Source: Plectrocnemia conspersa
Taxonomy: Eukaryota; Arthropoda; Insecta; Trichoptera; Polycentropodidae
Direction: 5' to 3'
Assembly: GCA_009617715.1 (NCBI GenBank)
Contig: VTFK01000304.1
Coordinates: 310,001-374,000, forward strand
DNA: 64,000 nt
Under the pieces are notes generated by a model. The model was not told the DNA's origin. It saw only the letters and a program-made list of their open reading frames with translations, and did no database searches. Positions 25,091-37,380 of this stretch are shown piece by piece (position 1 is the stretch's first letter; each line of letters starts with the position of its first letter). Position numbers and translations under genes: made by a program.

Positions 25091-26529
25091 TTGAAAAATC
25101 TTCAAGATAATAATGTTTAAAAATGTTCTATAAAATAATTAGCTTAATACGTATGTTAATCTATTTTTTTTAGATTCAATAACTAAATTATTTTAATTTT
25201 ATTACGTAATAGTGCATTTAAATTAATAAAAACTTATTTTTAAAAATCTTTAAGCTATTGTGAACAAGAGATATTCAGAGAGAAAAGGTTTGCTTTGTGT
25301 ATGTCATCAATAACATTTATAATGTACACTTCTTAAACTTATTTACTTTGTTCATAAAGTCTATCGATTATTAGTTTTTTAATTAATTTACGAGTTCATT
25401 AAAAATATATGTTTTTATATATTCTTTTTATAATAAGTACGTAATTTATTACCGTTTTAAATGCATTTACAGTTTTGCCAGTTTATTACCATAAACTATA
25501 GACGTATTTCTCTATTTATTCTTTAGCACAAAATTAATACACATAATAAAATCAGAATGTTTATGAATCTCTGACACAAAAAAATCGTTCGTATATAACT
25601 TCAATATGCCAGTTGTTAATATTAAAAAAACACTAGATATATTCCAAAATAAGTATTTAAGAAATTAAATATTAAACTAAAAATAATACTAAATAGCTTT
25701 TATTAATGAGGTAACTATATTTTTCAAGCATTAAGCATTTAAGATACATATCTATAGTGCAATTAATCTGAATTAGTTAAAATCATTTAGTTTTGGGTAA
25801 AATATATTTAAATAATTGTAGCTATAAATTTTCCTACGTAGTATACAATACGATAAAATTCTACAATTGCTTTTTCAGATAATCAACAGTTTTGTTGAAG
25901 ATTTGTCAATGAGACAAACCTAATGAAAACATTGAAAAAATATTAATTTAGGCATTATTTTACAATAATTAATCTCTGTTTTATATTAATGAACTGCTTT
26001 AAAGATAAAAAAGAAAATACCTGAGCTGAGGTCGTTATAGATATGCTTTTTGTTATTTTTGCTTAACAGTTTCAAGTTTAATTATGCTGTTGCACCTTAA
26101 AATTATTAAACTGCAAATTGTCGTTTGCATTATTCCAAAAACAATGTAAAAGTAAGGAAATAAATGCCATTGGGATTTTTTACGTTATTTATAATTTTTG
26201 CGAAAAAATAATATTCTTTTTTAATTTATAAATAATTGTAAAAACACAGTTGGTTTTTGGTTTTTAAGAAATGACCGAAAAACCGGTTTCAATTTAGAAG
26301 CGGAACGACTATAGTTTAGAAATCTTCTGGAGGTAGCCAATGTTCATCCTTGAATAATATATGAGGGCAATGGTCTAATTTTATTGGAATTGTAGTCATT
26401 GTTTTAAGTTACTAAATCGGACGGTGAATAAAAATCAAAATATCGTGTTAAAGATTTTTGTTAGACTTCCAAGAAGGTGTTTAATCAATATGTTACAAAT
26501 TTCCAAACATTTTTTATTGAATAACTTTT
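25091..26529. other. AT-rich non-coding tract
   Basis: AT-rich, no gene. A more complex segment at about 26250-26440 includes GGTTTTTGGTTTTT followed by AAAAACCGGTTT, a loose inverted arrangement with no clean stem. Confidence 0.6.
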
Positions 26530-27300
26530 ACGTTTGATGGTTGATGATCGTCAGCTAGCGATTCCACCTCCTTTACGTAGTTAAACCCTTTGTTGTCGGG
26601 CCGTACAAAAATGACGTCAATAAAGTGTCTCTTGCAGCGGCTGCCCGTTTTTAAGCATTTCGCGGGAAAGGGCACCGTCGCGAGAGGGCGTGGGGGTAAC
26701 CCTTTTCCACCGGATGAAAAGGCCCGTACACCAATTTCAACCTAAAACTTTCTGACACTTTCGTTTTCGTCCCGAAAAACCCTTTCTTCCTTGCCCTGCC
26801 TACCTACTTCCTACCCACCACGCCTAGAGGCCGGCCTCTCTCTCGCTCTCTTCTCTTCTTCTGCTTCTTCCGATGTTTTATTTTAAATGACATTGACGTA
26901 AGTCGATTAGGCGCGCGCCGCCCCCGAATCGATCTATTGGCACGCTTCCCAAGGTTGAGAATCGCTTGTGGACCTCGCCGAGAAGTTAACGGCCCAAAAT
27001 TATTCTTCGGCATTCTTTCGGCCCGGCTTCTCTCTTTCTCCTCGTAAAGGGGTGTGCGTGTGTACCCTTTCGCTCTTATTTCGCTTTAACGACGAATCCT
27101 TTGTGTACACTCGCCTCAAGAAAGACAGGTGTTTCCCAATTTAATTATGAATTTAATTCTTATTTCTTACTTTGCCCGGTCCTCGGGGCGAAACTGTTTA
27201 TTTTTCATTTTCGGGAATTATCGAGCACATAAATTTCGCTAACCCAACAAGTCGACGAGCGCTTGTGATTGTACAATGTTTCCTCTCTTGACATACGCAC
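26530..27300. other. Large GC-rich patch with CRE and GAGA runs
   Basis: One of the longest CpG-rich patches. It contains a full CRE palindrome TGACGTCA (26612-26619), a 14-bp palindrome AGAGGCCGGCCTCT (26826-26839) running into CT/GAGA sequence, CGCGCGCCGCCCCCG near 26910 and TTTAATTATGAATTTAATTC near 27140. A 69-codon minus-strand frame ends here without a domain. The density of distinct sites suggests a regulatory element. Confidence 0.5.
26612..26619. promoter_or_regulatory. CRE palindrome TGACGTCA
   Basis: Exact consensus for CREB/ATF-type bZIP dimers, within a GC-rich patch. Two more exact copies occur in other patches at 48336 and 62362. Confidence 0.5.
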
Positions 27301-27648
27301 GTTTATCAAATGATTAAAAAATATTCAGAAAATATTATATATGGAGCAAATACACAAAATCTGCATTTAAAAAACAAGTACCCGATTGAAGTGTTAAATT
27401 TATTTATTATTCCAAAAGCAGCATACTATATAAAATTCAATCATTTTAGTTCGTATTTTGAGACTAATGAATCTGGTAAAATATTCGTCAAAGTATATAG
27501 GTATAAATATATGATTTTAAAACAATACTTTTTCATGTTAATATCTACAGATATATAAAGAATATATTTAAACAAAATGATCTATTTATAACATAAATTT
27601 TATATTGCTTTTATACTAAATATACACATTTTTCATCACATACATTTA

Positions 27649-27810
27649 TTAGTTGTATTATAAACTATCTAAACTTTGTTGTATTATATTTGTATACAAC
27701 CATTTTTGGGTATTATTATTTATAAAAAAAAATAATTAGTTGTATTATAAACTATCTAAACTTTGTTGTATTATATTTGTATACAACCATTTTTGGGTAT
27801 TATTATTTAT
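27649..27810. repeat. Exact 75-bp direct duplication
   Basis: Bases 27649-27723 and 27736-27810 are identical over 75 bp (both begin TTAGTTGTATTATAAAC and end TATTATTATTTAT), separated by a 12-bp A-rich spacer. The lack of any difference indicates a recent event or an assembly artefact. Confidence 0.95.
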
Positions 27811-27839
27811 GCAACATTTATTTACTGTTAATCTTTTTA

Positions 27840-28100
27840 TGCTACACGATAGGAGGCAGCCCAATACGTAACGAAGAATAAACTCATATAACAACTACTA
27901 AGTAGTGAGACAAAGGACACTTTTATTTTTATTAATTATAAACTATTATTATAGTTCAATTATTTATTTCAACAATTTATAAGCGTAATTTGGAATTATA
28001 ATAATAAATCAAACCTTAGCTCTTAAGGTAAGGAATTAATTCAAACTGTGGTTTTTCAGGTTTTAGTTACCGACTTATTCCACTGGTTTATCGTGCTGGA
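27840..28100 (-). repeat. SINE-like repeat, copy A (head on minus strand)
   Basis: The right end (28039-28099) carries the head: TCAAACTGTGG, TTTTCAGGTTTTAGTTACCG, ACTTATTCCACTGG, TTTATCGTGCTGG. The body at about 27936-27960 (TTATTAATTATAAACTATTA) is shared with copies B and C. The left end (AGGCAGCCCAATACGTAACG) matches copy C (AGGTATTAGCCCAATATATT). On the minus strand the head has a tRNA-like layout with a B-box-like word. Confidence 0.65.
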
Positions 28101-28299
28101 TTTTTATATCTATTATGTTTGTTTTTTAGAATGTATAAAACTTAAATTGGCTATACACAATGTATAAATGCTATTAGAAGTCAATACATACATACAGAGA
28201 TTTAACATAATTTGATTATATATCTATAATCAATTTAAAAAAATATTGCACAGAACATATTTGCAAAATTATATACGCGAAACATATAATATAAATAAT

Positions 28300-28725
28300 A
28301 ACGAAAAGGTCGAAACACGCTCGCCGGCGAAGCGAGAGAGAGAAAGAGAAAGCGAGAGGAAATGGATGTAAATTAGAAAATCTGGCAGTGTCAGAATTTG
28401 CCAATGAAAATTTCTGGTATCACGCTCGCGCGCAAAGTGGCGTGACGATACCGCCTCCGCGTCGTGCGAAAATTAATTTTGCAATCACCATGCAGGCCGA
28501 GAAATGCTTCTAAAAATTTGAAAGGCACGGGGTGATGTGAACGCACGACCGACCCGAACCACCCCAGAAAAGGCCACCCTGAGAGAAAAAAAACACCCCC
28601 CGAGACAAGAGGAGAGTGCGTGCTGGGACACGGCGAGAAAATTCATCAACACCGAAGAAATAAAAAAAATGAGAGAAAAAAGGAAAGGGCCGCGATACGA
28701 CAAGACACATCGTGCTTCCGCTCAA
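28300..28725. other. GC-rich patch with GAGA cluster
   Basis: Starts with a GAGA-rich run (GCGAGAGAGAGAAAGAGAAA, about 28328-28355), then CpG-dense sequence (CGCTCGCGCGC near 28423), AATTAATTTTGCAATCACC near 28471, and a C-rich block. Three overlapping frames of 71-77 codons on both strands show that stops are rare here; none has a domain. GAGA clusters next to homeodomain-type words are typical of insect silencers and promoters. Confidence 0.5.
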
Positions 28726-28919
28726 TATTCAATATGTATTGTGAATGTGAGTGTATGTGTAAACTATTGAACTTTTAAAGGTAAATAATAATTTAAAGGT
28801 TTGTGCAAATAATTCGCCTAGTAATTAACACATTTTTTTTAAAACTACATGATAAAATCGAATAAAATTGCCAGAAAATACATCATGATTGGCATTTGTC
28901 ATTTCACAAATACTGATGC

Positions 28920-29545
28920 TTGTCCAAGTTTGTTCATGGCAAAAATTTCACGTCAACGCCCAAATCGCGCCGATCGTCTAACTTCGACTTGAGATTCGAT
29001 TCCGAAATGACGGACAGACATTCAAAAGGCTCCGCTCTAAAGTTTCGACAATCAAACAACCCTCTCTCGGTGTCAAATGTCAAACTTTGAGAGTGAAACG
29101 CTCTCCTCGTCCAATGACCAATCTCGGCCCTGGGAAAAACTCATCTTGAACTACCGCTAAGGTTTCAAAGGGTGTAGATCACTTTCTTTCCGAATGAAAA
29201 CACCCCTGTCGTTGCTATAGCCGTAGCGGCGGCCATAATGAAAAGTGCCAAAAACGTATCCTATAAAGAGGGTGGTTTTAAGAGCGCAAAGAAAAGGGTA
29301 AGGGCGCTTCTGCTTCTGCTCGCTACCACCCCCGAGTAACGCCATTTAGCGCCGGTTTTAACCATTTTTATGTTTTAATAAATGAGACGGTATTAAATTG
29401 GGCAGATATGGAGTGAAACGGCCCGCAGCGTCAAATGTAAGCAATCTTTCAATGGACGCGACACTTGGGGTGGCGAGGGACTAATCCAAAAATGCTGCTC
29501 GGAGAGGACCACTTTTGGTTTCGGTAATTTGTAAGCCTGACCCAG
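28920..29545. other. GC-rich patch with PHO/YY1-like site
   Basis: Complex CpG-rich sequence separated from the previous patch by about 190 bp of AT-rich DNA. It holds GGCGGCCATAATG near 29228 (PHO/YY1-like), GTGTCAAATGTCAAAC near 29070 and CGCGACACTTGGGG near 29458. A 62-codon frame at 29157-29345 (minus) has no domain. Confidence 0.45.
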
Positions 29546-29620
29546 AAAATAAGCGATGTATTTGTCTTTTACTGTTCCTTTAAAATAAATTATTAGTTAA
29601 GCAAAAGAGCTTAGTGTGTG

Positions 29621-29655
29621 ATGTCGCATTTAAAAGTAGCCTTGTAAAATATTTT
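29621..29655. repeat. Dispersed core motif, copy 3
   Basis: ATGTCGCATTTAAAAGTAGC followed by CTTGTAAAATATTTT. Best match is the copy at 18667-18700, including sequence beyond the core. Confidence 0.6.
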
Positions 29656-30460
29656 AAAATTTTATTAAATATCATTTTTTATAAATCTACCTTTTATATA
29701 TGTATATATTTAAATAAGTAAATATTTAAAAATTTCTCACAAACTATTTTCAGGATTTGATAAAATTTACAATATAATTAATTATTGTTTACTAAGCTCT
29801 ATAAAACGTTTCCCTGTAGAACTTAAGTTGATAAAAAAAATGTTGGATATTTGATTTTTAAGTATGTACATAGTATCAGAAGACTATTCGAATTCAACTA
29901 AATTGTTCAAAAATATTTTTATATTTGTATAAGTATTAATATATTTAGTATTTGAGTATTTGTAATGTATCATAATAGATGCTGCTTTTGCAAGAAAAAT
30001 GACTATGAGAACGAAGAACGAAGAATGACCTGTTTTATGCAGTATTTTTTGCAATCTTTGCTTGAAGCTAATTAATATTCAAAAAAATATTAAAGACTAG
30101 ATTTTCTGACTTTTATTGGCTATTGGTTATTTGTATATAAATATACCAAGTATATTTAAAATTTCTATTCCGGTCATTTTTTTCCTCTTTAGTTTTTTCA
30201 GTTGTATACATTTCTAAATAGATAGCTAATACTTATCCATTCTACTTATATATTACTCTAGACTGCAATATTAGAAACCAATAAAAATAAAATTCTAATT
30301 TAAAAAATATTTTTTGAACATTATACCACATAAAATGCACTATTATTTTAGTTCGATACCAATAATATATACTGGTTTATCATATATATTTTTAAACTCA
30401 ATACTATTAGCGCGTAAGTCCCAATTGACCAGTCGACCGCGAAAAGATTTGCAGTCGTCC

Positions 30461-30500
30461 GCGTTTTGATATAAGATACTTTGTATCTTAATCAAAACGC
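30461..30500. repeat. Hairpin, 18-bp stem with one bulge
   Basis: GCGTTTTGAT A TAAGATAC (30461-30479) pairs with GTATCTTAATCAAAACGC (30483-30500), leaving one bulged base and a 3-nt loop. The stem base is GC-containing, unlike the purely AT hairpins elsewhere. Too compact for a normal microRNA precursor. Confidence 0.9.
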
Positions 30501-30779
30501 ACACAAAATAATAACATATGTTATATTGAGCCGTCAATCAATGAACACCTTAGATTACGTCTTCCATGTTTTTTCTATTGTTATGAATAACTATCGAGTT
30601 AATTAATTTAATTTAATCTAGTTTTCTATACCAATAAATACAATGTGGTTATTTTTTATTAAGTTTGGAGTTGCTTAGTTATAAATTCCAAGTATTGTGC
30701 AAAGTCCACGTATAGTTTGGGTAATTTTATATATAATTCAGTCATCTCTGAAGACCTTGTTGAACTCTAAATTTTCAAT

Positions 30780-30960
30780 ATCTTATCAGGCTTTGTCGAC
30801 GATCGGCGTAGCTCCATTAGCTGCAAGTTTAAGTAAACTAATTTGTGTCGCAATTAGGGAATATCGAGTGAGAGTTGAGGAAGTGTTGGCGGAAGCGAAT
30901 TTCGAATGATATGCGCTATATATGCGTCAAGTTTTCTTGCTTTTTACTCTCAATGCGACG
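30780..30960. other. Small mixed-composition block
   Basis: Sequence such as GTCGACGATCGGCGTAGC and GGAAGTGTTGGCGGAAGC stands out from the AT-rich flanks. A plus-strand open frame (30697-30909) runs through it and its last 40 codons have balanced amino-acid use, yet I recognise no domain. Either a conserved non-coding element or a fragment of a gene or transposon. Confidence 0.3.
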
Positions 30961-31347
30961 CTGAATTACAAATACTTGTAAATTTAATTGTATATTTTTA
31001 TTTTCGTTGTCTTTTTTAAAATAATATTGGCATAAACGTATAAATTTAAGCAGGTGGAGTTTTGACAACCACACACTTGTCATTTGAATTTCAAAAACAT
31101 TTGTGAATGCTTTTAGTTAATTCCTCAAAAATTTGTCGATATAACAATGAAGTTTGTTGGCAGATTGTAAAGACTAATGAACTTTTGTTTATTGCGCTTT
31201 TAACCCCTTTTTCGACAAGATTTTTTCTTATGGTCAATGCGTAAATTTAAATAAATGTTTTATTGCTATCGTATTGGCACTGGTGGTCCTGACAGATTTC
31301 TAAATAAAAATACAATCATTATATAGTATATGAATAATATTCCAATT

Positions 31348-31480
31348 ACCAGCATAATAAACAATTAGTGGTATAAGTCACTGAGTATTACACAAAATAT
31401 CTAGGTTCGAATTCCATGTATTAAAAATTAGTTATTATTATATATTTATCTAATTCCAATTGATCGTTACGAATTTGCTT
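31348..31480 (+). repeat. SINE-like repeat, copy F (head on plus strand)
   Basis: The head at 31348-31415 reads ACCAGCATAATAAACAATTA, GTGGTATAAGTCACTGAG, then CTAGGTTCGAATTCC. This is the inverted form of copies A-E. GGTTCGAATTCC is close to the pol III B-box (GGTTCGANNCC), and GTGG before it fits the end of an A-box-like region. The body downstream is too decayed to bound. Confidence 0.6.
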
Positions 31481-33339
31481 TAACTAGATTTTCCTAAGCT
31501 CCATGAATTTGTTGACCCATATTATGACAGTAGAAGGCAAATAAAAATCACTACGTTGTTAAAATTATTCCACAGTAAGCATTTTTGTGGCACAGTAAGT
31601 CACCCACCGCTTAAAAAGGTTATGAGACTATAAATAGGAGTCTTCCTAAATAAATATGGTTTTTATACTGTAATTATTATGGTTTTTAAAATATTAATAA
31701 CTATACATATTTCTGTATATGTATTTACTTTAAAAAATATTTTGTATTTATATGATATAGAACTTAATTATATAAATTATTATAAATTTTATTTTTCAAC
31801 TTATTTATACCTTTCATACGCAAAAAGTTTTTATACATAAATTAGGCTCTAATGATACACAAAATTATTTATTAATACAACTATGAAATATTTGGTTAAC
31901 AAAATAATATTTGTACCAATCCAAAAATGCTTTTTTTAATCTTAATTTATTAATTTTAAAAAACATATTTTACCTTAATGATTATTGGTTGTTTTAGGAC
32001 AAAAAACGTACGTTAAAATTTAACATTGTCATACTATAGTTAAAAGTGTAATTGTGCTGTAAAATACATATTTAGACTAATAGACTATTAAATAATTCTA
32101 ATGTAATTTATTCTAACGAAAAAATTCAAGTTTTTTCTTTGCAATATATTCAGCGAATATAAAACTTTTTCACAAATTACTTAAAATAAAATAATATAAT
32201 TTTATATAAAAAATTTTATCTTCTCTAGATTAGGTCATGGCGTTTAAAATTGTTTTTTTAGAATGTTTGTATTAAAACAATATAAAACGAATATTTGCTC
32301 TGAACTTTAAACAGGTGCTTGCAATGAAAAATATACATGTGAATTTTAGAATATGACGATAAATTCCCTAGTTATTACGTAACCCATAATACGTAGCACA
32401 TGTTGCACGAGTTGTTGCATTTTTGTACAATTACGTACATAGATACTACTTATCGCATACACAACCCAATTTTTATTTTGATGATTAGTTGCAGCGTCTG
32501 ACTTTTTTATATTGTCAATTAACCATGCAGCAACTATTAAGAATATCGTTTTAACAGATGCAGTTTCTAAAAAAACACAAGCATGATATTACCATTATTT
32601 ATATATATTAATCTTGCTTTTAAAGAGATTTTTATAAATTTTTCCTCTATAAATACAAGTCACGATAATTAATTATATATCTAAATCTAATTTTATTATT
32701 GTAAACTTATGCAATAACATAGGTATGCTTAATATTAAAAAATAAGACTTTTTTTGTGAAAACTATGTGTAAAATTATATATAATTTAGAGTATGCAAAT
32801 CCCATAATAAAAAAAATAATTTTAACAATAAAACAGTAATATATAAAAATGTATCTTATTAAGTTTTGATTTTTGTATATAAAATAAATTTATCCGAAAA
32901 AATCTAGTCCAAAATTTATACGCAAATATATATTTAGAATTAATGAAAATGTTATCTGTTTTGGCTTAATATTTTCTACTTAAATATTACTTAAAAGTTG
33001 ATTGTTGCTCCAACATAACTTAACAAGAGTGATTGAAGACGTATCTATAGATAATTATTACAAATAATTTAACAGGAGCTGATAGCACTGAAACTAGTCT
33101 ATAGTTTTTGATTTTTTATTCATATTATGAATAGGTGTGACTTTTGTGCATTTTCAAATATCAGGATATAATAACGATTTACATCAAGACTAATTCATTA
33201 ATTTCTAAAAATGAAAATTTGATTCCAAGGATGCTGCTTTTTAGATTAATAAAATTGATTATTATCCGAGGTCACCAACCGCAATCATTTTATATCGAAC
33301 CAAATAACTTAAAACCGTATATTTTTGAAACTACGGTAT

Positions 33340-34135
33340 GTTGAAGGGGCGGTTATGTAGGTTTTTTACTTTTGTATCTGACTCGATGGAAATTTCACAC
33401 CTGATTTGTAGGTCAAACTTGCTTCGTGCAAACTAACACCAAGAAGCTCTTACTACTAATCGGACATCCCTCGCGCCTAAACTTAAATTTATGCTTCTTC
33501 CTCAGAGTCCTTCGTCAGAGAGAGAGGAAAAGAGGGCGGCTCGGTAAGTTTTTATTTTCGCAATATATATTTAATGAATCGTTTCACTTGATACTTCCGA
33601 GAGAGAGAGCGAGCGTCGTAGCCGGAGGGAGTGTTTTAAATTTCGCGACGTCCTGTGATGAAGAGCGGGTGTTCAAAATTGCGAATGATCAATTAGCCAT
33701 ACATTCATTAAGCCCGGCCACCCCCTCGGCTTTTGCCGAGACCCCCTTGCTCCCCCTACAACGGTTTTAAAATGGCGTTTTCTCCAGGACATTTGTTACC
33801 CACGCACCCAGGAGGGGGTCGGCTGGCGGCGGTTGGGATGTCAGCTAACTCCTCGGCTGAGACACACGTCTCCGAGATAAGAACAAGAAAAAAGGGGGCA
33901 AAACAAAGATGGGACGCCGCCTCCCATCCCCATCTACGTTTTTGCCGTTTAACTGTGTTTTTCGAGGCGTCGGGCGGTTTACGTGGGGGTGGCGGGTTTT
34001 CATCTTGCTCGCACACCGTGTCCGTCCCATTCTATTCTAATTATCGGTTTCAGAGAAATGAGTTAAAATACGTATAGCCGAAGAATTTGCTAATGCCACC
34101 ACGCAGCTTTTTTGCCTGCAGCCGCATTGAGGGAC
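33340..34135. other. Large GC-rich patch with GAGA runs
   Basis: About 0.8 kb of CpG-rich sequence. It has two GAGA runs (about 33516-33526 and 33598-33612), a PHO/YY1-like AAAATGGCG (33769-33777), a perfect small hairpin CTCGGC-TTTT-GCCGAG (33725-33740) and G-rich blocks near 33808 and 33985. Five open frames of 61-114 codons overlap on both strands, none recognisable. The length and site density make it a prime candidate for a promoter, silencer or enhancer. Confidence 0.5.
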
Positions 34136-36029
34136 AGTTGTTTTATTTTTAGTATATTGGTATGAAGACAGAAAATGGGTTAAGTATAAAAGATATTTGG
34201 ATAGTACTAAAGATAGAAAGTACCAAAAAAAAAACTTATTTTAACTTTAGAAGCTGAAATATATTTATTTTTCAGCACAATTACAATACATATAGTAAGC
34301 ATGAGAACAATTATTTTTTGAGTTTATTATTTAGGATACTGTATTCTTGATATTTTATAATTCAATGCTTAGTGACAATATACAACCTTCTCCCCATTTC
34401 TTTATCCTATAAGTAATTTATTCCTTTTTTAAAATTCACGGCAATATTTTGCCTATATATAAATTACATTAAATTCGTACAGCGGAAATGATGGTGTTCA
34501 ATAACCAAGTGAAAAAAAAGATCGCTTTTATTTCCATTAGATTTTACTTTCAGGATACCATTCGTATATGAAGTTAACTAAAGACAATTTTTTTGCACAT
34601 TTTGACATATAAAACAAGCCAAAATTTACTGATATTATCTTCAGATAACATTCTAATTTTTTATCTTTTAACCATAATCGGATAAAAATCCAGCCTATTT
34701 TAAGTAATTCAGGAAATTGTTTAATTTTTGCTTAATAGTTGTGAAAAATACTCAAAATAGTTGTGAAAAATTTGTTTTATAGTCATAAAACTAATATGTT
34801 TGTTGTTTTCAAATTAAGTAAAAATCGTATTATCAAATTAAGTAAAAAGCGTATAGTAACAAAAGATAAAAGTGTACTTACACAATAATTAACTATTTTG
34901 TTAAAAAACACCTATAATCGTTCAAAATTATTGTAGTTGTGTTAGATTTCTTAAATTTGTCATTTGTCATTTTTATCAACGTAACAAAAAAGAGCAGTTA
35001 TGCATATTCACACGACCTGAGTTGCATATTTTAAAGAAAATACACGCAACTTTAAATTTATTACCACACCGTTCCACATGTCAAATATTATGAAAAAATA
35101 TTCGTTAGACAAAAGCAAAGGGGCTGGATCTGTCCTGAATCATAGGTATTGTTAAAGAGTATCGAAGACTAGATGGAACGTTGCACTCTTCTTAACTCCT
35201 CAATGGTATATAAGATAAAACACTGTCCTAAATGACTTCCATTAGAATTATAGTTGAGACTCAAAACTAGCACTTAACCACAAAACTATAACTTTGCTTA
35301 CGAATTGAAATAGTTTTAATTACCCTGAATCTCTAGGATTGTAACTTGATTTTTGATACGACATAAAGACTATGACGACGCAGGACTACAATATAATACA
35401 CGAATATATGTATATAGTAATGTCACAAAATGTACTTCTATATTAAACTTTATTTACCTTTGTAATTATAAAACCAAAATATGTTTTTCACCCTAAACAA
35501 CAAATAAAATTTCTCTATAAAAATTACTTTTATAATTATTAAAATAAAAGGTAATATATTATTACCTGTAATTATTTAACTATATTTGTATTATAAATAT
35601 TGATATCCATTCAAAAACATTATTTAATTGACATTTTCAACCAGTTGTAAATAATTTAATATTTACTTGACCACCAATAGTCTACCTTACTGTGATCTTA
35701 GCAATACACAGTTAAGATATTATTTACTCCCTAAATTTATTTTTTGACACATCTATTTTTTAAATTTATATTATGTATTTTATTTACTATATTTACGTTA
35801 CGTATGTACTACATATATCATATATTTTATTCATATATGACCAGCTGTAATATACATACCACATCTGCAACTATATACATAGATAAATGCATGCATAATT
35901 GCCATTATTCATAATGAGCAAAATAATACACGCAAACACATATATGGCATGTTTATTTAATATTTAAATAATGTATATTTTATCTATAAAGATAAAGTTA
36001 TTTTGTAACTGTACACGTATCAATTAGAA
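34136..36029. other. AT-rich non-coding tract
   Basis: AT-rich with no gene. The section 34970-35400 is less AT-rich and complex (for example ACGTTGCACTCTTC near 35178) but has stops in all frames and no recognised homology. Directly repeated AATAGTTGTGAAAAAT words occur near 34735-34770, and TCAAATTAAGTAAAAA(T/G)CGTAT occurs twice near 34810-34850. Confidence 0.6.
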
Positions 36030-36660
36030 ACGTTAAAAATTCCCATTTCAAAGTTCGCCCGAGTGTATTTGCATCCAGGATCAAAGCGGGCGTAAATTAA
36101 AAGATGTCGCAGAAGGAGCAATAATGAATGCAATGTAACTGAAGTAAAAAATGGAGAAGTATGTACGGGGTGTATACAACCCCACGATGTAAGATGGTGG
36201 GCGATAAATACCGCCAGGGAAGTGTTCTACACAGTATCCGAGTCTGTTATCGAAAGGGGAAAGGACGACAGACGACTGTCTCTCTTCACCTGTTCGAAAA
36301 ACGTAATATAAAACCTTTCCGATACTCTTGCTTTGGCTCCTTTCTGCTCGCTTTCATTTATCTTCCCCGTCTCTCTATTTGTTTCTTGGCGTAGGTACCT
36401 ACCCCTTTTTCACCCGAGAACGGCCAAGCGATGAATATTCGCGGGAAAATATTGGAAATGGAAAACTCGACGCGGAAAACTTTCGCTGAGGTGTGTCGGA
36501 AAGATGGACGCTCGCTTTGCGAGAAATTTTCATTCAACTTCGCCGCTAAAATAAAATTAACGGATAATATAAATGAAATTATCTGGTTGCTCCGTGTAGT
36601 TAATATTACAAATCTACCGTTGTGGCAAGACAAGCGTTAAGGAGAGGTAACAGTCAACGG
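36030..36660. other. GC-rich patch, candidate regulatory element
   Basis: CpG-rich patch with AAAGCGGGCGTAAATTAAAAG near 36083, GCGGGAAAATATTGG near 36442 and GACGCGGAAAACTTTCGC near 36471. Overlapping frames of 69, 77 and 91 codons occupy both strands; the plus frame at 36431-36640 is hydrophilic with no known domain. Inferred regulatory. Confidence 0.4.
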
Positions 36661-37110
36661 TTACAAATATTGTAACAGCATTTATATATTTTTATATAGT
36701 ATGTACTAGAGATATTGAACCTCGGCTACGCAGATTGGTCGGTCTTCTGTGTCTCTCATCGTTTTTTATCTTAGTGACCAAGTGTCATATATTTTATAAT
36801 GCTTGTTCAAGACAGCTCTGGCGAATCGTAGATGAGGATGTTTGCGAGCCAATTGCATTGCTTATTGAACACGCCTTTAAATTGTATTCACGCCTTAAAA
36901 GAGAAATAGTCTAATAATCTAACTAACCGACGATCGGTAACTAAATGGTAAAAAACAATTATGTGCAGATTAGAACGTATTGTAGCCTTTTAAGCGGCAC
37001 TTATGAATGATTAACGTCTCAGGGCGGATGTACTATTAGGTGGTCGGTGAAATATTTCCAATTAATAACACAATTGCTTAGTCACGAGATCTCTCTTTAT
37101 CATGTAAAAT
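36661..37110. other. Mixed-composition block, candidate non-coding element
   Basis: Moderately GC sequence with no long open frame: CGGCTACGCAGATTGG near 36723, ACGCCTTTAAATTGTATTCA near 36870, CCGACGATCGG near 36928, and GCCTTTTAAGCGGCAC near 36985. High complexity and the lack of frames fit a conserved non-coding element better than an exon. Confidence 0.4.
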
Positions 37111-37320
37111 ACTATGTGGGCCGACTTTCATGACTTTTAATTTTTTTTTTCACGTGTGTTTTAATATTCATTAGAATGACCTTTAGTTAAAAGGTGTTTT
37201 TTAAAAATTGTACAGAAGGTTAAAATCTTCAAATTTACTTTCAAAAAATTAAATACAATAATAATGTTACTAATAGTCTGTATCTATTATTTTAATAAAT
37301 ATCATTGGTGTAAAATACAT

Positions 37321-37380
37321 ACATACTTTAAATTTATGTAAATATTTTTTACATACTTTAAGTTTTAGTAAATATTTTTG
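37321..37380. repeat. Tandem repeat, two 30-bp units
   Basis: Unit 37321-37350 and unit 37351-37380 both follow ACATACTTTAA.TTT..GTAAATATTTTT with four to five differences. Confidence 0.85.

Larger units (their letters stand above)
27301..28299. other. AT-rich tract with exact duplication and SINE copy
   Basis: AT-rich DNA holding a 75-bp exact direct repeat (27649-27810) and SINE-like copy A (about 27840-28100). The 82-codon frame at 27310-27558 is Ile/Lys/Tyr-rich, as chance frames are in AT-rich DNA. Confidence 0.6.
29546..33339. other. AT-rich tract with small complex block and repeats
   Basis: Mostly AT-rich. It holds a dispersed-motif copy (29621-29655), an imperfect hairpin (30461-30500), a more complex block at about 30690-30970 and a SINE-like head (31348-31415). 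The block at 30690-30970 includes a 70-codon frame whose C-terminal half is of balanced composition, but I recognise no family and see no splice context. Frames near 33144-33344 are not convincing. Confidence 0.55.

Noticed and set aside
31348..31420. A functional tRNA gene suggested by the B-box-like GGTTCGAATTCC
   Set aside because: No acceptor stem or cloverleaf can be folded by eye, and the same head recurs in diverged copies, which fits a SINE.
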